DNA of 39,653 bases from Desulfonatronovibrio magnus (GCF_000934755.1 NZ_JYNP01000051.1:1-39653); one strand, 5' to 3'. Counted from the first letter of the stretch, positions 15,092-25,246 are shown. The notes: generated from the letters alone by a model not told the origin. Numbers and translations are program-made.

Positions 15092-16936
15092 ATGAACACC
15101 AAACTGAGAATTTTACTTACACTTGTTGCAGGGATTGTAGTTTTTTTAATTGCAGGAAGTGGAAACGCCCGGACCGGACCTCCTGCAGATACTTCCCTGC
15201 AGGCCTATTATCTGCCTGAGGATAAGTACCCGGAGTATCAGGGGCTGCTGGTTTTCAAAATCCATCCTGAACCAGGAATTTATACCTACTCCTTTGATCC
15301 AGGTCCCACTGGTTACCCTACCCGTTTATCCATAGACGGCCACCTCGCTGATGAGCTTAACATTTACTACCCGCCCGGAGTTATTCAACCCGATCCTTTT
15401 GAACCAGACCAGATGGCCTCTGTATATGTTGGAGATGTTCCTGTTTTTATTGCCATTCCCAATGATATTGATTTGAGCCAGACAGTGTCGGGCAGGGCAT
15501 CTTTTTTACTATGCTCGGATAGAAATTGCTGGCCAGTCAACCAGCAGTTTGAATATGATTTGCGCAAACTGACCCGGCAAGACCTGAACAATATTAACAA
15601 CACCGAGTGGTGGCCCAGCTGGACAAGTGCAGTACCCCAGGGTACCGATGTTTACTGGACTGCCATTATGAACCAGGATTCTACAGATCAGGAGGTCAGG
15701 GAATACAACTTCCAGGTAAGATCTTTTACTCCAGGACTTGAAGTACGCAGTATCTTTAAGGCCGCTCTTCTGGCAATCCTGGCGGGTCTGATTCTCAACT
15801 TCATGCCATGTGTTTTGCCGGTCATCAGCCTTAAGCTGAGAGGAATGATCCCGGATAATCATGGAAGCAACATTTTGCAGCACAAAAATGCCTTTCGCAA
15901 ACACAACCTTTTTTTCGCTCTGGGCATGCTTCTGTTTTTCAGCATTCTGGCCATTGTCATTTCCATAACCGGAATGGCATGGGGTCAGATATTTCAAAGC
16001 CCCATAGCCATTGTCATATTGAGCGCCGCAGTATTTGGTCTGAGTCTGAGCCTTTTTGATCTGTATGATCTGCCCATGATTGACCTTAAGTCCAAAACCC
16101 AGACCAGAAACAAAAACCCCAATCTTGAAGCACTGTCCACCGGCATGCTGGCTACCCTGCTGGCAACACCATGCAGCGGTCCATTCCTTGGAGGTGTTCT
16201 GGCGTGGGCTCTTACCCAGTCGCCAGCAACTATTGCCATTGTACTTTTGTGCGTTGGGCTGGGCATGGCTGCCCCGTATATTGTGCTGTCCTTTTTTCCC
16301 TTTATGGTGCGCTTCCTGCCCCGGCCTGGCAACTGGACACTGTATCTTGAAAAAGGTCTGGGTTTTTTACTGCTGGCAACCTGTATTTATCTGATTACAC
16401 TTCTGCCTGAAAGCCTCATCATGGAGACCCTTATTCTGTTCTGGATTATCGGAGTGGGAGCATGGATCTGGGGCAAATGGACCAATTACAGTCAAAGCAC
16501 TCTGAAAAGAATTGGTATTCGAGGTGTTGCAGTTACACTGGTTCTCTTGGGGGCTTTTGTACTTTTTAAACCAAGAGCCTACTACCCTGCAGTATGGATT
16601 TCTTTCAGTCAGGACCGGTTTGAACAGGTTCTCGGACAAAAGAACTTTCTTGTGGAATTCACTGCGGACTGGTGCCCTAACTGCAAATTCCTGGAAAAAA
16701 CAGTTTTGACTCCTGCCCATCTTGAACGAATAGGTGAAGAGTTTGACATGCTTTTTTTAAGGGTTGATCTGACTTACCAGAATCCTGCCGGAGAAAATCT
16801 TCTAAAGTCGTTGGACAGCATGAGTATTCCACTCGTTGCATTATTCAGTAAAGACAATCCCGAAAGTCCTCTGATTCTGCGCGATCTTTTTACTCGCAAT
16901 CAACTGGCCAAAGCCCTGGACCAGGAATTTAAATGA
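15092..16936 (+). CDS. dsbD: Thiol:disulfide interchange protein DsbD
   Basis: DsbD moves reducing power from cytoplasmic thioredoxin across the inner membrane to periplasmic substrates, including the cytochrome c maturation thioredoxins. The 614-residue product has all three domains. After a signal peptide comes an N-terminal immunoglobulin-like domain with Cys141 and Cys146 (CSDRNC). Then there are about eight membrane helices with the redox pair Cys240 (NFMPCVLPV) and Cys361 (TPCSGP). The C-terminal thioredoxin domain has Cys528-X2-Cys531 (DWCPNCK). The two transmembrane cysteines in proline-flanked motifs are diagnostic. It is a single gene after tRNA-Lys on the opposite strand; the ribosome-binding site is weak. 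Its role fits the multiheme periplasmic cytochromes encoded nearby. Confidence 0.94.
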   Translation: MNTKLRILLTLVAGIVVFLIAGSGNARTGPPADTSLQAYYLPEDKYPEYQGLLVFKIHPEPGIYTYSFDPGPTGYPTRLSIDGHLADELNIYYPPGVIQPDPFEPDQMASVYVGDVPVFIAIPNDIDLSQTVSGRASFLLCSDRNCWPVNQQFEYDLRKLTRQDLNNINNTEWWPSWTSAVPQGTDVYWTAIMNQDSTDQEVREYNFQVRSFTPGLEVRSIFKAALLAILAGLILNFMPCVLPVISLKLRGMIPDNHGSNILQHKNAFRKHNLFFALGMLLFFSILAIVISITGMAWGQIFQSPIAIVILSAAVFGLSLSLFDLYDLPMIDLKSKTQTRNKNPNLEALSTGMLATLLATPCSGPFLGGVLAWALTQSPATIAIVLLCVGLGMAAPYIVLSFFPFMVRFLPRPGNWTLYLEKGLGFLLLATCIYLITLLPESLIMETLILFWIIGVGAWIWGKWTNYSQSTLKRIGIRGVAVTLVLLGAFVLFKPRAYYPAVWISFSQDRFEQVLGQKNFLVEFTADWCPNCKFLEKTVLTPAHLERIGEEFDMLFLRVDLTYQNPAGENLLKSLDSMSIPLVALFSKDNPESPLILRDLFTRNQLAKALDQEFK

Positions 16937-17081
16937 AAAATAGTTAAATGCGGAAAGGAAAGACTTAGGGTTCCCTGTGTCAGCAGCGTTGTGCACACAA
17001 CCCGCAGTGATGTATTCCTGAAATTCTGCCAGCGTGAAATTATACAAGAGGTTACATAATTTCAGTAAGTAAGCCGCTAAT

Positions 17082-18356
17082 CTAAGGTTCAATAATTGAC
17101 TGCCCACCCATATACGGCCTCAACACATCAGGAATTATAATACTTCCGTCTTCCTGCTGAAAATTTTCCAGGATAGCCACCATTGTCCGGCCTACTGCCA
17201 GCCCTGACCCATTCAAAGTATGTACAAAGCGCGCCTTTTTCTCCTGGGCCGGCTTGAATTTGATATCTGCCCTGCGTGCCTGAAAGTCTTCAAAATTTGA
17301 ACAAGATGATATTTCCCTGTATTTTCCCTGGCCTGGCAGCCAGACCTCAATATCATAGGTTTTAGCTGAACCGAAACCCAGATCTCCGGTGCACAGCGTA
17401 ACCACCCTGTAATGCAGTCCGAGAAGCTGCAAGATTTTTTCTGCATGACCGAGCAGGATTTCCAGTTGATCATAAGATTTATCAGGATGCGCGAACCAGA
17501 CCAGCTCAACCTTGTTAAACTGATGCTGCCTGATAATGCCTTTGGTGTCCCGGCCATGAGAGCCTGCTTCAGATCTGAAGCATCCAGTGTACGCCACAAA
17601 GCCCTTAGGTAGATCACCTTCCTGAATAACTGCATTTTGGTAGATGTTGGTCAGCGGAACTTCTGCAGTGGGAATCAGATAGTAATCCCAGTTTTCCAGT
17701 TTGAAAAGATCAGACTTGAACTTGGGTAACTGACTGGTACCTGTGAGGCTCTGGCTGTTAACAATCATGGGAGGTATTGTTTCCAAATAGCCATGCTCTG
17801 AAGTCTGCACATCAAGCATAAGATTGATAAGAGCCCTTTCCATCCTGGCTGCCCAGCCGAAGTAAAATACAAACCTGGACCCAGTCACCTTGGCAGCAGT
17901 CTCAAAGTCCAGGCCTTTAAGCTCGGTTCCTATCTGCCAGTGCTCTTTCGGCGTAAAGGAAAAACTCGGGGCCTGTCCCCACTGGTGTACCTCAATATTA
18001 TCTTCATCATCAACACCTTCAGGCACATCATCGTGTACGAGGTTGGGAACAGACATTACCCAGTCCTGAACTTTACTGTCTATATCTTTGAGCTGAGCAT
18101 CCAGGTCCTTAATTCTAAAAGAAAGATCTCCGAGTCCCGACATCAGCTCTTTCGCATCCTCACCGTTTTTTCGGGCCTGAGCCACTGCTGCGGAGGCCTT
18201 GTTGCGCTGCATTTTAAGCTCTTCTGTCTGTTGAATTATTTTTCTTCGCTCAACATCCAGATTCAGGAAATATTCTATATCTAAGTCTGATTTGCGTTTT
18301 TTGAGACTTTGGGCAACAATTTCAGGATTTTTACGAATAAATTTTATATCCAGCAT
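17082..18356 (-). CDS. serS: Seryl-tRNA synthetase
   Basis: SerS charges tRNA-Ser (and tRNA-Sec) with serine in the cytoplasm (EC 6.1.1.11). The 424-residue length is normal. The product begins [12 protein letters not shown], has the long N-terminal antiparallel coiled coil (about residues 25-105) that grips the tRNA variable arm, and a class II catalytic domain with [11 protein letters not shown], the motif 2 loop [19 protein letters not shown] and motif 3 [18 protein letters not shown]. The start is the ATG at 18356 with GGAG 6 nt upstream; 23 codons further upstream in the same frame are not part of the gene. It is transcribed divergently from groES and appears to be a single gene. Confidence 0.97.
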   Translation of the reverse strand: MLDIKFIRKNPEIVAQSLKKRKSDLDIEYFLNLDVERRKIIQQTEELKMQRNKASAAVAQARKNGEDAKELMSGLGDLSFRIKDLDAQLKDIDSKVQDWVMSVPNLVHDDVPEGVDDEDNIEVHQWGQAPSFSFTPKEHWQIGTELKGLDFETAAKVTGSRFVFYFGWAARMERALINLMLDVQTSEHGYLETIPPMIVNSQSLTGTSQLPKFKSDLFKLENWDYYLIPTAEVPLTNIYQNAVIQEGDLPKGFVAYTGCFRSEAGSHGRDTKGIIRQHQFNKVELVWFAHPDKSYDQLEILLGHAEKILQLLGLHYRVVTLCTGDLGFGSAKTYDIEVWLPGQGKYREISSCSNFEDFQARRADIKFKPAQEKKARFVHTLNGSGLAVGRTMVAILENFQQEDGSIIIPDVLRPYMGGQSIIEP

Positions 18357-18710
18357 TTTTTCTCCGGCTATGACGCTAAGTGAAATATTAAAACAGCTAT
18401 GTGAGGCGCTTTGAACATCAGCCATGGGACCTGATTTTCCTGCCCAAAAATATTCATTTTGTCAAAGAAAAGGATGCCATCGCCTTGCGGTGAGGCAGAG
18501 ATTTGCATTGCAGGTACAGACAGCTTTTCACTGGAAGGATGTCCGCGAAAACATATCCTGTGTCTGCCTTTTAAGTCTGGCTTACTGTCTATGGCCAATA
18601 ATTCTTTATTAAGTAAGGCTGAGGTTAACCCAAAACTATGGTGGTAAGTTACTAAAAATCAGCATTTTTTACTGACAGCACATACTCTTACAATTTTTTT
18701 TTAAAAAATG
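18357..18710. other. Divergent spacer between serS and groESL
   Basis: This 354-bp gap holds no coding frame I would support. It must contain the serS promoter; I see no striking repeat or operator before the CIRCE element at 18711. Confidence 0.5.
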
Positions 18711-18737
18711 TTAGCACTCACCCTTGACGAGTGCTAA
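18711..18737. promoter_or_regulatory. CIRCE element (HrcA operator)
   Basis: TTAGCACTC-N9-GAGTGCTAA is a perfect match to the CIRCE consensus bound by the heat-shock repressor HrcA. It overlaps the -35 hexamer of the groESL promoter. hrcA is not in the window. Confidence 0.97.
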
Positions 18738-18752
18738 CAGTATGTTTATAAG
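18724..18752 (+). promoter_or_regulatory. groESL sigma-70-type promoter
   Basis: A -35 TTGACG (18724-18729) and a -10 TATAAG (18747-18752) are separated by 17 bp. The -35 lies inside CIRCE, so bound HrcA would block polymerase directly. Confidence 0.75.
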
Positions 18753-18814
18753 TCTCACTGCTTTTGATTGATCTCAAAAAAATCAAATAAAAATCTTTTA
18801 CGGAGGTATTAATT

Positions 18815-19102
18815 ATGAATTTGAAGCCGTTGCACGACCGGGTTCTGGTCAAACGACTCGAGGAAGAGGAAGTCACCAAAGGTGGAATCATCATCCCTGA
18901 CACAGCCAAGGAAAAACCCATTAAGGGTGAAGTAGTGGCAGCAGGACCTGGCAAAACATCTGATGATGGCAAAGCAGTTCCCATGTCGGTAAAAGCAGGA
19001 GACAACGTGCTTTTCAACAAGTACGCTGGTACAGAAGTCAAGATAGATGGTGTTGAGCACCTGGTAATGCGTGAAGACGACATTCTGGCCATCATTGAGT
19101 AA
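18815..19102 (+). CDS. groES: Co-chaperonin GroES
   Basis: The 95-residue GroES forms the heptameric lid of the GroEL folding chamber. The product begins [14 protein letters not shown], has the mobile-loop region [17 protein letters not shown] and ends [10 protein letters not shown], all typical. A GGAGG ribosome-binding site lies 9 nt upstream of the ATG. It is the first gene of the groESL operon, with CIRCE and the promoter upstream and groL 33 bp downstream. Confidence 0.98.
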   Translation: MNLKPLHDRVLVKRLEEEEVTKGGIIIPDTAKEKPIKGEVVAAGPGKTSDDGKAVPMSVKAGDNVLFNKYAGTEVKIDGVEHLVMREDDILAIIE

Positions 19103-19135
19103 TTTTTTTTGTAATCATTTTAAGGAGGATATAAC

Positions 19136-20782
19136 ATGGCTGCCAAGCAGATATTGTTTGATGTAAAAGCACGCGAGAAATTGCAGAAAGGTTTAGATAA
19201 ACTTGCAGAAGCTGTTAAGGTCACACTCGGACCCAAAGGCAGAAACGTAGTTATAGAAAAATCTTTTGGTTCCCCCACCATCACCAAGGATGGTGTTACA
19301 GTTGCCAAGGAAATCGAGCTTGATGACAAGTTTGAAAACATGGGCGCACAAATGGTTAAGGAAGTTGCATCCAAGACTAGTGACGTAGCTGGTGATGGAA
19401 CAACCACAGCAACAGTTCTTGCACAGGCCATATTTAATGAAGGTGTAAAACTCGTGGCTGCAGGAAGAAACCCCATGGCCATTAAACGCGGCGTGGAAAA
19501 GGCTGTTGAGGCAGTTGTAGAGGAACTGGACAAAATCGCCAAGCCTACCAGAGATCAGAAGGAAATTGCTCAGGTTGGTACTATTTCAGCCAATAATGAT
19601 GCAACAATCGGCAACATTATTGCCGAGGCCATGAACAAGGTAGGCAAGGAAGGCGTAATCACCGTAGAAGAAGCCAAGGGTCTGGAAACTACACTTGATG
19701 TAGTTGAAGGTATGCAGTTTGACCGTGGTTATCTCTCACCCTACTTTGTGACTGATGCCGAAAAGATGGTTTGCGAAATGGATGAGCCACTGATTCTTCT
19801 TTGTGAAAAGAAAATATCCGCTATGAAGGATCTGCTCCCTGTCCTTGAGCAGGTTGCTAAAATGAGTAAGCCACTGGTCATAATTGCTGAAGACATTGAA
19901 GGCGAGGCACTGGCAACTCTGGTCGTGAATAAACTTCGCGGCACTCTGCAGGTAACAGCAGTCAAGGCTCCTGGATTTGGTGAAAGACGCAAAGCCATGC
20001 TCCAGGACATAGCCATTCTCACTGGCGGCCAGGTAGTTTCCGAAGATCTTGGTATCAAACTGGAAAATATCACTGCTAATGATCTTGGAAGCGCCAAGCG
20101 AGTTGTGATTGACAAGGAAAACACAACTATAGTTGACGGCGCAGGTAAAGGTGACGACATTAAGGCCAGAGTTAAGCAGATCAGGGCTGAAATTGATGAA
20201 ACCTCTTCAGACTACGATCGTGAAAAATTACAGGAAAGACTGGCCAAAATTGTTGGCGGAGTCGCAGTAATTAATGTCGGCGCTGCAACTGAAACAGAAA
20301 TGAAAGAGAAAAAGGCTCGTGTAGAAGATGCGCTCAATGCAACCCGCGCTGCTGTTGAAGAAGGCATTGTCCCTGGTGGAGGTGTTGCATTTATCAGAAC
20401 TCTACCTGTGTTAGACAAGGTAAAGCCGGCTGATGACGATGAAAATGCAGGCGTTGAGATTGTACGCAAGGCCATTGTTGCTCCATTGCGTCAAATCTGC
20501 ATGAACGCTGGTTTTGAAGGTGCTTTGATTATTGAAAAAGTTAAGACCAGCAAGGACGGTGAAGGCTTTAACGCTGCAACTGGTGAATATGAAGACCTCA
20601 TCGCTGCAGGTGTGATCGATCCTAAGAAGGTCAGCCGCATTGCCCTTCAAAACGCATCTTCAGTGGCTGCCCTCCTTATGACCACAGAGGCTGCCATCGC
20701 TGAAAAGCCAGATGACAAGAAGGATGCACCTCCAATGCCTGGTGGAATGGGCGGAATGGGAGGAATGGGCGGTATGTACTAA
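19136..20782 (+). CDS. groL: Chaperonin GroEL (60 kDa)
   Basis: The 548-residue chaperonin subunit assembles as a double heptameric ring and folds proteins using ATP together with GroES. Canonical features are the N-terminal [16 protein letters not shown], the nucleotide-binding TLGPKGRNV and [12 protein letters not shown], the apical [10 protein letters not shown] and [10 protein letters not shown], and the C-terminal GGM repeats ([13 protein letters not shown]). The length is standard. AAGGAGG precedes the ATG. Control is by HrcA/CIRCE. Extra frames on the opposite strand are shadows of this well-conserved gene. Confidence 0.99.
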   Translation: MAAKQILFDVKAREKLQKGLDKLAEAVKVTLGPKGRNVVIEKSFGSPTITKDGVTVAKEIELDDKFENMGAQMVKEVASKTSDVAGDGTTTATVLAQAIFNEGVKLVAAGRNPMAIKRGVEKAVEAVVEELDKIAKPTRDQKEIAQVGTISANNDATIGNIIAEAMNKVGKEGVITVEEAKGLETTLDVVEGMQFDRGYLSPYFVTDAEKMVCEMDEPLILLCEKKISAMKDLLPVLEQVAKMSKPLVIIAEDIEGEALATLVVNKLRGTLQVTAVKAPGFGERRKAMLQDIAILTGGQVVSEDLGIKLENITANDLGSAKRVVIDKENTTIVDGAGKGDDIKARVKQIRAEIDETSSDYDREKLQERLAKIVGGVAVINVGAATETEMKEKKARVEDALNATRAAVEEGIVPGGGVAFIRTLPVLDKVKPADDDENAGVEIVRKAIVAPLRQICMNAGFEGALIIEKVKTSKDGEGFNAATGEYEDLIAAGVIDPKKVSRIALQNASSVAALLMTTEAAIAEKPDDKKDAPPMPGGMGGMGGMGGMY

Positions 20783-20809
20783 CATCCCCCGTTTTTTATA
20801 TATATTGTC

Positions 20810-20842
20810 AAAAGGCCGGACCAAGTCCGGCCTTTTTTCTTT
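20810..20842 (+). terminator. Rho-independent terminator of groESL
   Basis: AAAGGCCGGAC-CAA-GTCCGGCCTTT forms an 11-bp stem followed by a T-rich tail, 28 bp after the groL stop. Confidence 0.92.
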
Positions 20843-20867
20843 TCAACTTCACTTATATTTTGTAAAA

Positions 20868-21126
20868 GCTTCTAAGTAACTAAAACCAAATTAGTAATAA
20901 ATTCAGATCATTACGGTTTTACCAAACAGATTGCTTCGGTCTCTCAAGCTCCCTCGTGGGTGACAGGTTTTCAGCAAGTACATCCCTGACAGCTCAGGTG
21001 TCATTGCGAGCGAGTCTTCGAGCGGGGCAATCCTTGTTGCGAGCGAAGCGAAGTAATCTCGTGCTAAGGCTATTTCAAATTACTAACAGGTTAGGTCCCG
21101 GACCCCCGGGGTAAGGAGCTTGTAAA
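20868..21126 (+). repeat. Repeat family B, copy 1 (about 260 bp)
   Basis: The element begins GCTTCTAAGTAACT, contains TAATAAATTCAGA, GGTTTTACCA, ACAGATTGCTTCGGTC, GTGGGTGACAGGTTTT and TGTCATTGCGAGCGA, and ends with a CCCGGACCCCCGGGG block and AGGAGCTTGTAA. Both ends are shared with family A read in the opposite direction. Other copies are at 24280-24490 (inverted), 36695-37039 and 38140-38294. The ATTGCGAGCGAAGCGAAGC core is of a type widespread in bacterial intergenic regions. Confidence 0.8.
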
Positions 21127-21189
21127 TCCCGGGAGCAATATATATAATGTGCGCATCATTGGTAAGCCTTCATTCAGGATGGGTTCATA

Positions 21190-23805
21190 ATGTCACTTTG
21201 CACTAAAAAGTTAATCAGGTCACATGGTGGAGAGATTTACAGTGCTGCAAAGATCCTGGGCTGTGATCCAAAAGAAATCACTGATTTTTCTTCCAGCATA
21301 AACCCTTTTGGCCCACCGGACAGCGTATATCCTGCCATAGCTTCCAGCCTATGGAACATTTCAAGCTACCCTGATCCTTTCAGCACTGAATTGATCAATT
21401 CAGCGGCCAGAAGATTTAAAATACCTCCGCAAAATGTCTGTGCCTCCAATGGTGCAACAGAGATTATTGATTTACTGCCTTCGCTGCTTGATGTGCAACA
21501 GGTAGTAATTCCCTGCCCTGCCTACAATGGATACAGAGAAGCCGCGCAACGGTTTGAAGTACATCACAAACTGGTTTTTGCATCTAATACACCCGAGAGC
21601 ATCTTTCCCGGCCTTGATGAAATCAAATCATCTTTGAGCGTGCCGTCACTAATATTTATTGGAAGACCAAATAATCCCACCAGCCATATGCCTGACGTCA
21701 ATATGCTCATGCGTCTTGCAAGCGAGCATCCAGACTCATACCTGATAATTGACGAATCCTTTCTGAACTTTGTTCCTGACACAGACAGTTTGATTCATCT
21801 TAATCTGCCTAACGTGGTAATTATTTACTCATTAACCAAATTCTTCTCCATCCCGGGCTTACGGCTGGGACTCGCCATGGGGCCTCCTGACATAATATCC
21901 GGACTTGCCGCTCTTATTTCCGGATGGTCTGTTAATGTCTTTGCCCAGGCTGCAGGCAAGGCATGTCTTGAAGATGATGCATTTATAAACAAAAATATAT
22001 TGCGCGTGAATTCTGCCAGAAAATCACTTTTACGCAAACTGCAATCCTTCCCACAACTTGCTACCTTCCATCCTCAGGCCAACTTTATTTTGTGTCGACT
22101 TACTGATTCTCAGCTATGTGCCAGTGAACTCAAATCAAAACTGCTGAAAAATAAAATTTTGATCAGGTCTTGTGAGGACTTTGATGGACTTGATGCATCA
22201 TTTTTTCGTCTGGCAGTCAAATCTGAAGAAGATCAAAACAAGCTCGTCCAGTCACTAAGCCTGATATTTCGCAATGATAGTTACTTCATAAGAAGAGACA
22301 GATCCAAAACACCGTCTATTATGATTCAAGGCACCTCATCCGGAGCAGGAAAAAGCCTGATCTGTGCCGCGCTTTGCCGAATACTTTATCAGGATGGGGT
22401 AAAGGTTGCCCCTTTCAAGTCGCAGAATATGTCTTTAAACTCATTCGTTACCCGTGCAGGGCATGAGATGGGGAGGGCCCAGGTTGTTCAGGCACGTGCA
22501 TGCGGCCTTGATCCTGATGCCCGCATGAATCCTGTTTTGCTCAAACCCAACTCCGACACAGGTTCACAGGTTATTGTCATGGGCAAACCGGCTGGAAACA
22601 TGAATGTAGACCAGTACATCACGTACAAGAAAGAACTTTTTGAAAAAATCAAGTCCATCTATGACGAATTTGCGGCAGAATTTGAGGTCATCATCCTTGA
22701 AGGGGCAGGCAGTCCTGCAGAAATAAACCTGAAAAGCCATGATCTGGTTAACATGAACATGGCTGGCTTTGCCGAATCTAAAGTGCTTCTTACAGGCGAT
22801 ATTGACCGTGGTGGCGTTTTTGCATCTTTTGCAGGAACCATTCAAATGCTTGAACCATGGGAAAAAGAGATGGTTTCAGGTTTGATAATAAACAAGTTTA
22901 GAGGTCAGAAAAATCTTCTGCAAAGTGCCATTGATTACACAACCATAGCTACTGCGAAACCATGCCTTGGCGTGATTCCCTATGTTTACAATCTGACACT
23001 TCCTGAAGAGGATTCCGTGACCTTTAAAAACCACCAGTCTAATAAAACTGCACTGCGCCCTGACTCTGTTCATATTGGCATATTAGATCTGCCCCATATT
23101 TCCAACTTCACTGATTTTGATCCTCTGTATTGTGAACCAGATGTTAATATTACCATTATCAGAACCTTAAGTGATATCCCTGAAGATTTGGATGTATTGC
23201 TTCTTCCTGGCAGCAAGAATGTTCCCAGCGATTTTAATCAACTCAAAATCTCCGGCCTGGCCAATTTCATAAAAGCCTTCTCAAAACAGCCTGACAAGGA
23301 GGTTTTTGGAATATGCGCCGGCCTGCAGATGCTAGGACTTTCCATAACAGACTACCATGGTCTTGAGTCAAGTAATATTGAAACCCCTGGACTTGGCCTG
23401 CTGCCCATTAAGACCGGGATGATGTTAGAAAAAACTTTGCGACAGGTTCACGCCAAATGGATATGGAGTTCAGGTGAACAAGCAGACCTGACCGGATACG
23501 AAATTCATCATGGCCGAACCAGAGTTACCGGTTCAGTCCTTCAGCCAATAACAGCTGAGGATGACTATTTGCTTGGGGTTGCGCACCCAGTGCTGCACAT
23601 TTCAGGTACATACCTGCATGGAATATTTGATGCTGATCAGTTCAGAAGGCAATGGATTGATAAAATCAGAACAAGAAAAGGGCTAACGACTCTGGTTCAG
23701 GTTCAAAGTGTGTATGATATTGATCTCAGCCTGAATCGGCTGGCAGAAGTTGTTAGAGAAAATATAGATATGAGAGAGATTTACAGACTATTGAAGATTA
23801 GATGA
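21190..23805 (+). CDS. Fused CobD-like aminotransferase and cobyric acid synthase CobQ
   Basis: This is a two-enzyme protein of 871 residues for late cobamide synthesis. Residues 1 to about 360 are a PLP-dependent fold-type I enzyme resembling L-threonine-O-3-phosphate decarboxylase (CobD): SSSINPFGPP near the start and the PLP lysine Lys217 in SLTKFFSIPGLRLG. Residues from about 375 are CobQ: P-loop GTSSGAGKS (381-389), PFKSQNMSLNS, ILEGAGSPAEINL, GDIDRGGVFAS, and a C-terminal glutamine amidotransferase domain with nucleophile Cys709 (FGICAGLQMLG) and a late HGIFD histidine. CobQ amidates adenosylcobyric acid; CobD makes the aminopropanol-phosphate precursor of the nucleotide-loop linker, used in the very next step. 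The frame is continuous with no stop or frameshift at the junction, so the fusion is genuine in this sequence. AGGATGGG precedes the ATG. Confidence 0.9.
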   Translation: MSLCTKKLIRSHGGEIYSAAKILGCDPKEITDFSSSINPFGPPDSVYPAIASSLWNISSYPDPFSTELINSAARRFKIPPQNVCASNGATEIIDLLPSLLDVQQVVIPCPAYNGYREAAQRFEVHHKLVFASNTPESIFPGLDEIKSSLSVPSLIFIGRPNNPTSHMPDVNMLMRLASEHPDSYLIIDESFLNFVPDTDSLIHLNLPNVVIIYSLTKFFSIPGLRLGLAMGPPDIISGLAALISGWSVNVFAQAAGKACLEDDAFINKNILRVNSARKSLLRKLQSFPQLATFHPQANFILCRLTDSQLCASELKSKLLKNKILIRSCEDFDGLDASFFRLAVKSEEDQNKLVQSLSLIFRNDSYFIRRDRSKTPSIMIQGTSSGAGKSLICAALCRILYQDGVKVAPFKSQNMSLNSFVTRAGHEMGRAQVVQARACGLDPDARMNPVLLKPNSDTGSQVIVMGKPAGNMNVDQYITYKKELFEKIKSIYDEFAAEFEVIILEGAGSPAEINLKSHDLVNMNMAGFAESKVLLTGDIDRGGVFASFAGTIQMLEPWEKEMVSGLIINKFRGQKNLLQSAIDYTTIATAKPCLGVIPYVYNLTLPEEDSVTFKNHQSNKTALRPDSVHIGILDLPHISNFTDFDPLYCEPDVNITIIRTLSDIPEDLDVLLLPGSKNVPSDFNQLKISGLANFIKAFSKQPDKEVFGICAGLQMLGLSITDYHGLESSNIETPGLGLLPIKTGMMLEKTLRQVHAKWIWSSGEQADLTGYEIHHGRTRVTGSVLQPITAEDDYLLGVAHPVLHISGTYLHGIFDADQFRRQWIDKIRTRKGLTTLVQVQSVYDIDLSLNRLAEVVRENIDMREIYRLLKIR

Positions 23806-23817
23806 AGCTTTTCATAG

Positions 23818-24213
23818 TCACTCATTCTTGTACTCACTCATCCCCCCCATGAGCACATAAAGATTGGTATATCCGTTATCCTTAAGATAATGATATGCAG
23901 CCTGGCTGCGATTTTGAGTCCTGCAGAGGATGACTATATGACGATTTTTATCAAGGCCGGGATTCTGAACAAGAAGATTAAGCTGTGAAAGTGGTATATT
24001 TAATGATCCCTCAATCTTTCCGAGAGGACCGGATCTTTCGTGAGGCTCTCTGACATCAAGAATTATCAGATCATCATGCTTTTTCTGGATTTTATTTAAC
24101 TCATGCTGATTAATAAAAAAACCAGACTCATCAGCGCAGGCTGCAACTGAAAGCAATGTTAAGCATAAGATTAATAGTGAAATAGGCTGAAAAAAGTAAT
24201 TATGAAATGGCAT
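23818..24213 (-). CDS. Rhodanese-domain lipoprotein
   Basis: A single rhodanese domain carries the active-site cysteine in VILCRTQNRSQAAYHYL and the family entry motif LILDVREPHE. The N-terminus is hydrophobic and ends VAAC (Cys26 from the ATG at 24213), a good lipobox, so the protein is probably lipid-anchored on the periplasmic side; the residue after the cysteine is Ala, so the outer membrane is possible. It may carry persulfide or polysulfide sulfur. The start is uncertain: the ATG at 24213 lacks a ribosome-binding site and the signal has no basic residue, while the ATG at 24270 is longer and has AGGAG only about 15 nt upstream. The gene is convergent with the CobD-CobQ gene, 12 bp apart. 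Confidence 0.75.
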   Translation of the reverse strand: MPFHNYFFQPISLLILCLTLLSVAACADESGFFINQHELNKIQKKHDDLIILDVREPHERSGPLGKIEGSLNIPLSQLNLLVQNPGLDKNRHIVILCRTQNRSQAAYHYLKDNGYTNLYVLMGGMSEYKNE

Positions 24214-24279
24214 TGAAAAAGTAATTGGAGGTGTTTGCTGGGCTGTGTTACCTAAGCTTGCACGCAGCATAATGAGAGT

Positions 24280-24490
24280 TATAAGCTCCTCACCCGCCCC
24301 GCCCGGGACTCAAAAAAACCTGTAATTAACTTGAAATAGCCCTTAAGCGTCAGGTATTGCCGCGCCCGCCCCAGATATAATGGCTGCGCCTGCACTGCGT
24401 TTAATCAACGGTATAAAATGACTCGCTCGCAATGACAATGACACCTGACCCGTCAGGGATGCAGATGCTCGAAACCTGTCATTATTTCAT
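24280..24490 (-). repeat. Repeat family B, copy 2 (partial, diverged)
   Basis: The left edge has ATAAGCTCCTCACC then CCCGGG. The right part has GACTCGCTCGCAATGACA, ACACCTGACCCGTCAGGGATG and GAAACCTGTCA, inverted relative to copy 1. A middle stretch (about 24350-24415) does not match the other copies. It fills most of the 310-bp gap between the rhodanese gene and rex. Confidence 0.65.
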
Positions 24491-24522
24491 GTTTTTTGTT
24501 ACAGGCTTGCAGCGGTAAATCA

Positions 24523-25176
24523 TCAGATAAGCCCTTTGATCTGGTTCTGTGAAATATTGAAAGCTACAGAAAAAAGATGGTGTATGAAGTCAACATATTC
24601 CACGGCTATGGTGGGTGGGGCAGTGATGCGCGCTGGCGCAAAGTTGACAATACCCTTAATGCCGGCCTCAACAAGGTAATTGGCAGCTCGCTGCGCTCTT
24701 TCAGGTGGTGTGGTTATAATGCCGATTTCTACATATAGCTGCCTGGTTTGCTCTGGCAGCTTGCTGGAACAGATAACTTCCAGCCCGGCAATTTCTTCTC
24801 CGATCTTAAAAGGGTCACAGTCAAACGCACCAACTATGATAAACCCGCGTTTACGAAGAACTCCGTGGCGCAGCAAGGCTCGACCAAGATTACCAACCCC
24901 AACCAGAACCACATTCCATGTCCGATCCAGTCCCAGGCTCTGTTTTATAGCCTCTTTCAATTCATAGACATAATAGCCTACGCCTCGAACTCCGAATTCA
25001 CCGAAATAGGCCAGATCCTTCCTGATTTGTGATGGGTTCACACCACATGAAGCTGCAAGCTTTTCTGAAGACACTACCTTGATCCCCTGATGCTCCATAC
25101 CTTCTAATTCTTGAACGTATATGGCTAACCTGGAGATGGTCGCTCTGGGAATTCGGTCGTACTTCTGGTGACTCAT
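24523..25176 (-). CDS. rex: Redox-sensing transcriptional repressor Rex
   Basis: Rex represses energy-metabolism genes and lets go of DNA when NADH is high relative to NAD+. The 217-residue product has an N-terminal winged helix (about 5-80; CGVNPSQIRKDLAYFGEFGVRGVGY is highly typical), a Rossmann domain with GVGNLGRALL, and a C-terminal swapped helix (FSVAFNISQNQIKGLI). It lies after atpE, behind an intrinsic terminator, so it probably has its own promoter. From memory, rex also neighbours atpE/atpB in Desulfovibrio vulgaris and regulates ATP synthase and sulfate-reduction genes there. I found no convincing TTGTGAA-N4-TTCACAA site in the region. Confidence 0.95.
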   Translation of the reverse strand: MSHQKYDRIPRATISRLAIYVQELEGMEHQGIKVVSSEKLAASCGVNPSQIRKDLAYFGEFGVRGVGYYVYELKEAIKQSLGLDRTWNVVLVGVGNLGRALLRHGVLRKRGFIIVGAFDCDPFKIGEEIAGLEVICSSKLPEQTRQLYVEIGIITTPPERAQRAANYLVEAGIKGIVNFAPARITAPPTIAVEYVDFIHHLFSVAFNISQNQIKGLI

Positions 25177-25202
25177 AGTGAAAATAATAACAAGTATGTG
25201 TT

Positions 25203-25234
25203 TAAAAAAAGGGGAAGAGAAATCTCTTCCCCTT
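25203..25234 (-). terminator. Rho-independent terminator after atpE
   Basis: AAGGGGAAGAGA and TCTCTTCCCCTT (25209-25220 and 25223-25234) form a 12-bp stem that on the minus strand runs into seven T residues. It separates the F0 operon from rex. Confidence 0.92.
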
Positions 25235-25246
25235 GTTCATTTCAAC

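Noticed and set aside
18357-18425. Twenty-three-codon upstream extension of serS
   Set aside because: The family starts at MLDIKFIR and this ATG has GGAG at the right distance.
19120-20650. Long antisense frames opposite groL
   Set aside because: Antisense frames over a highly conserved gene with biased codon use are expected; none has a ribosome-binding site or known motif.
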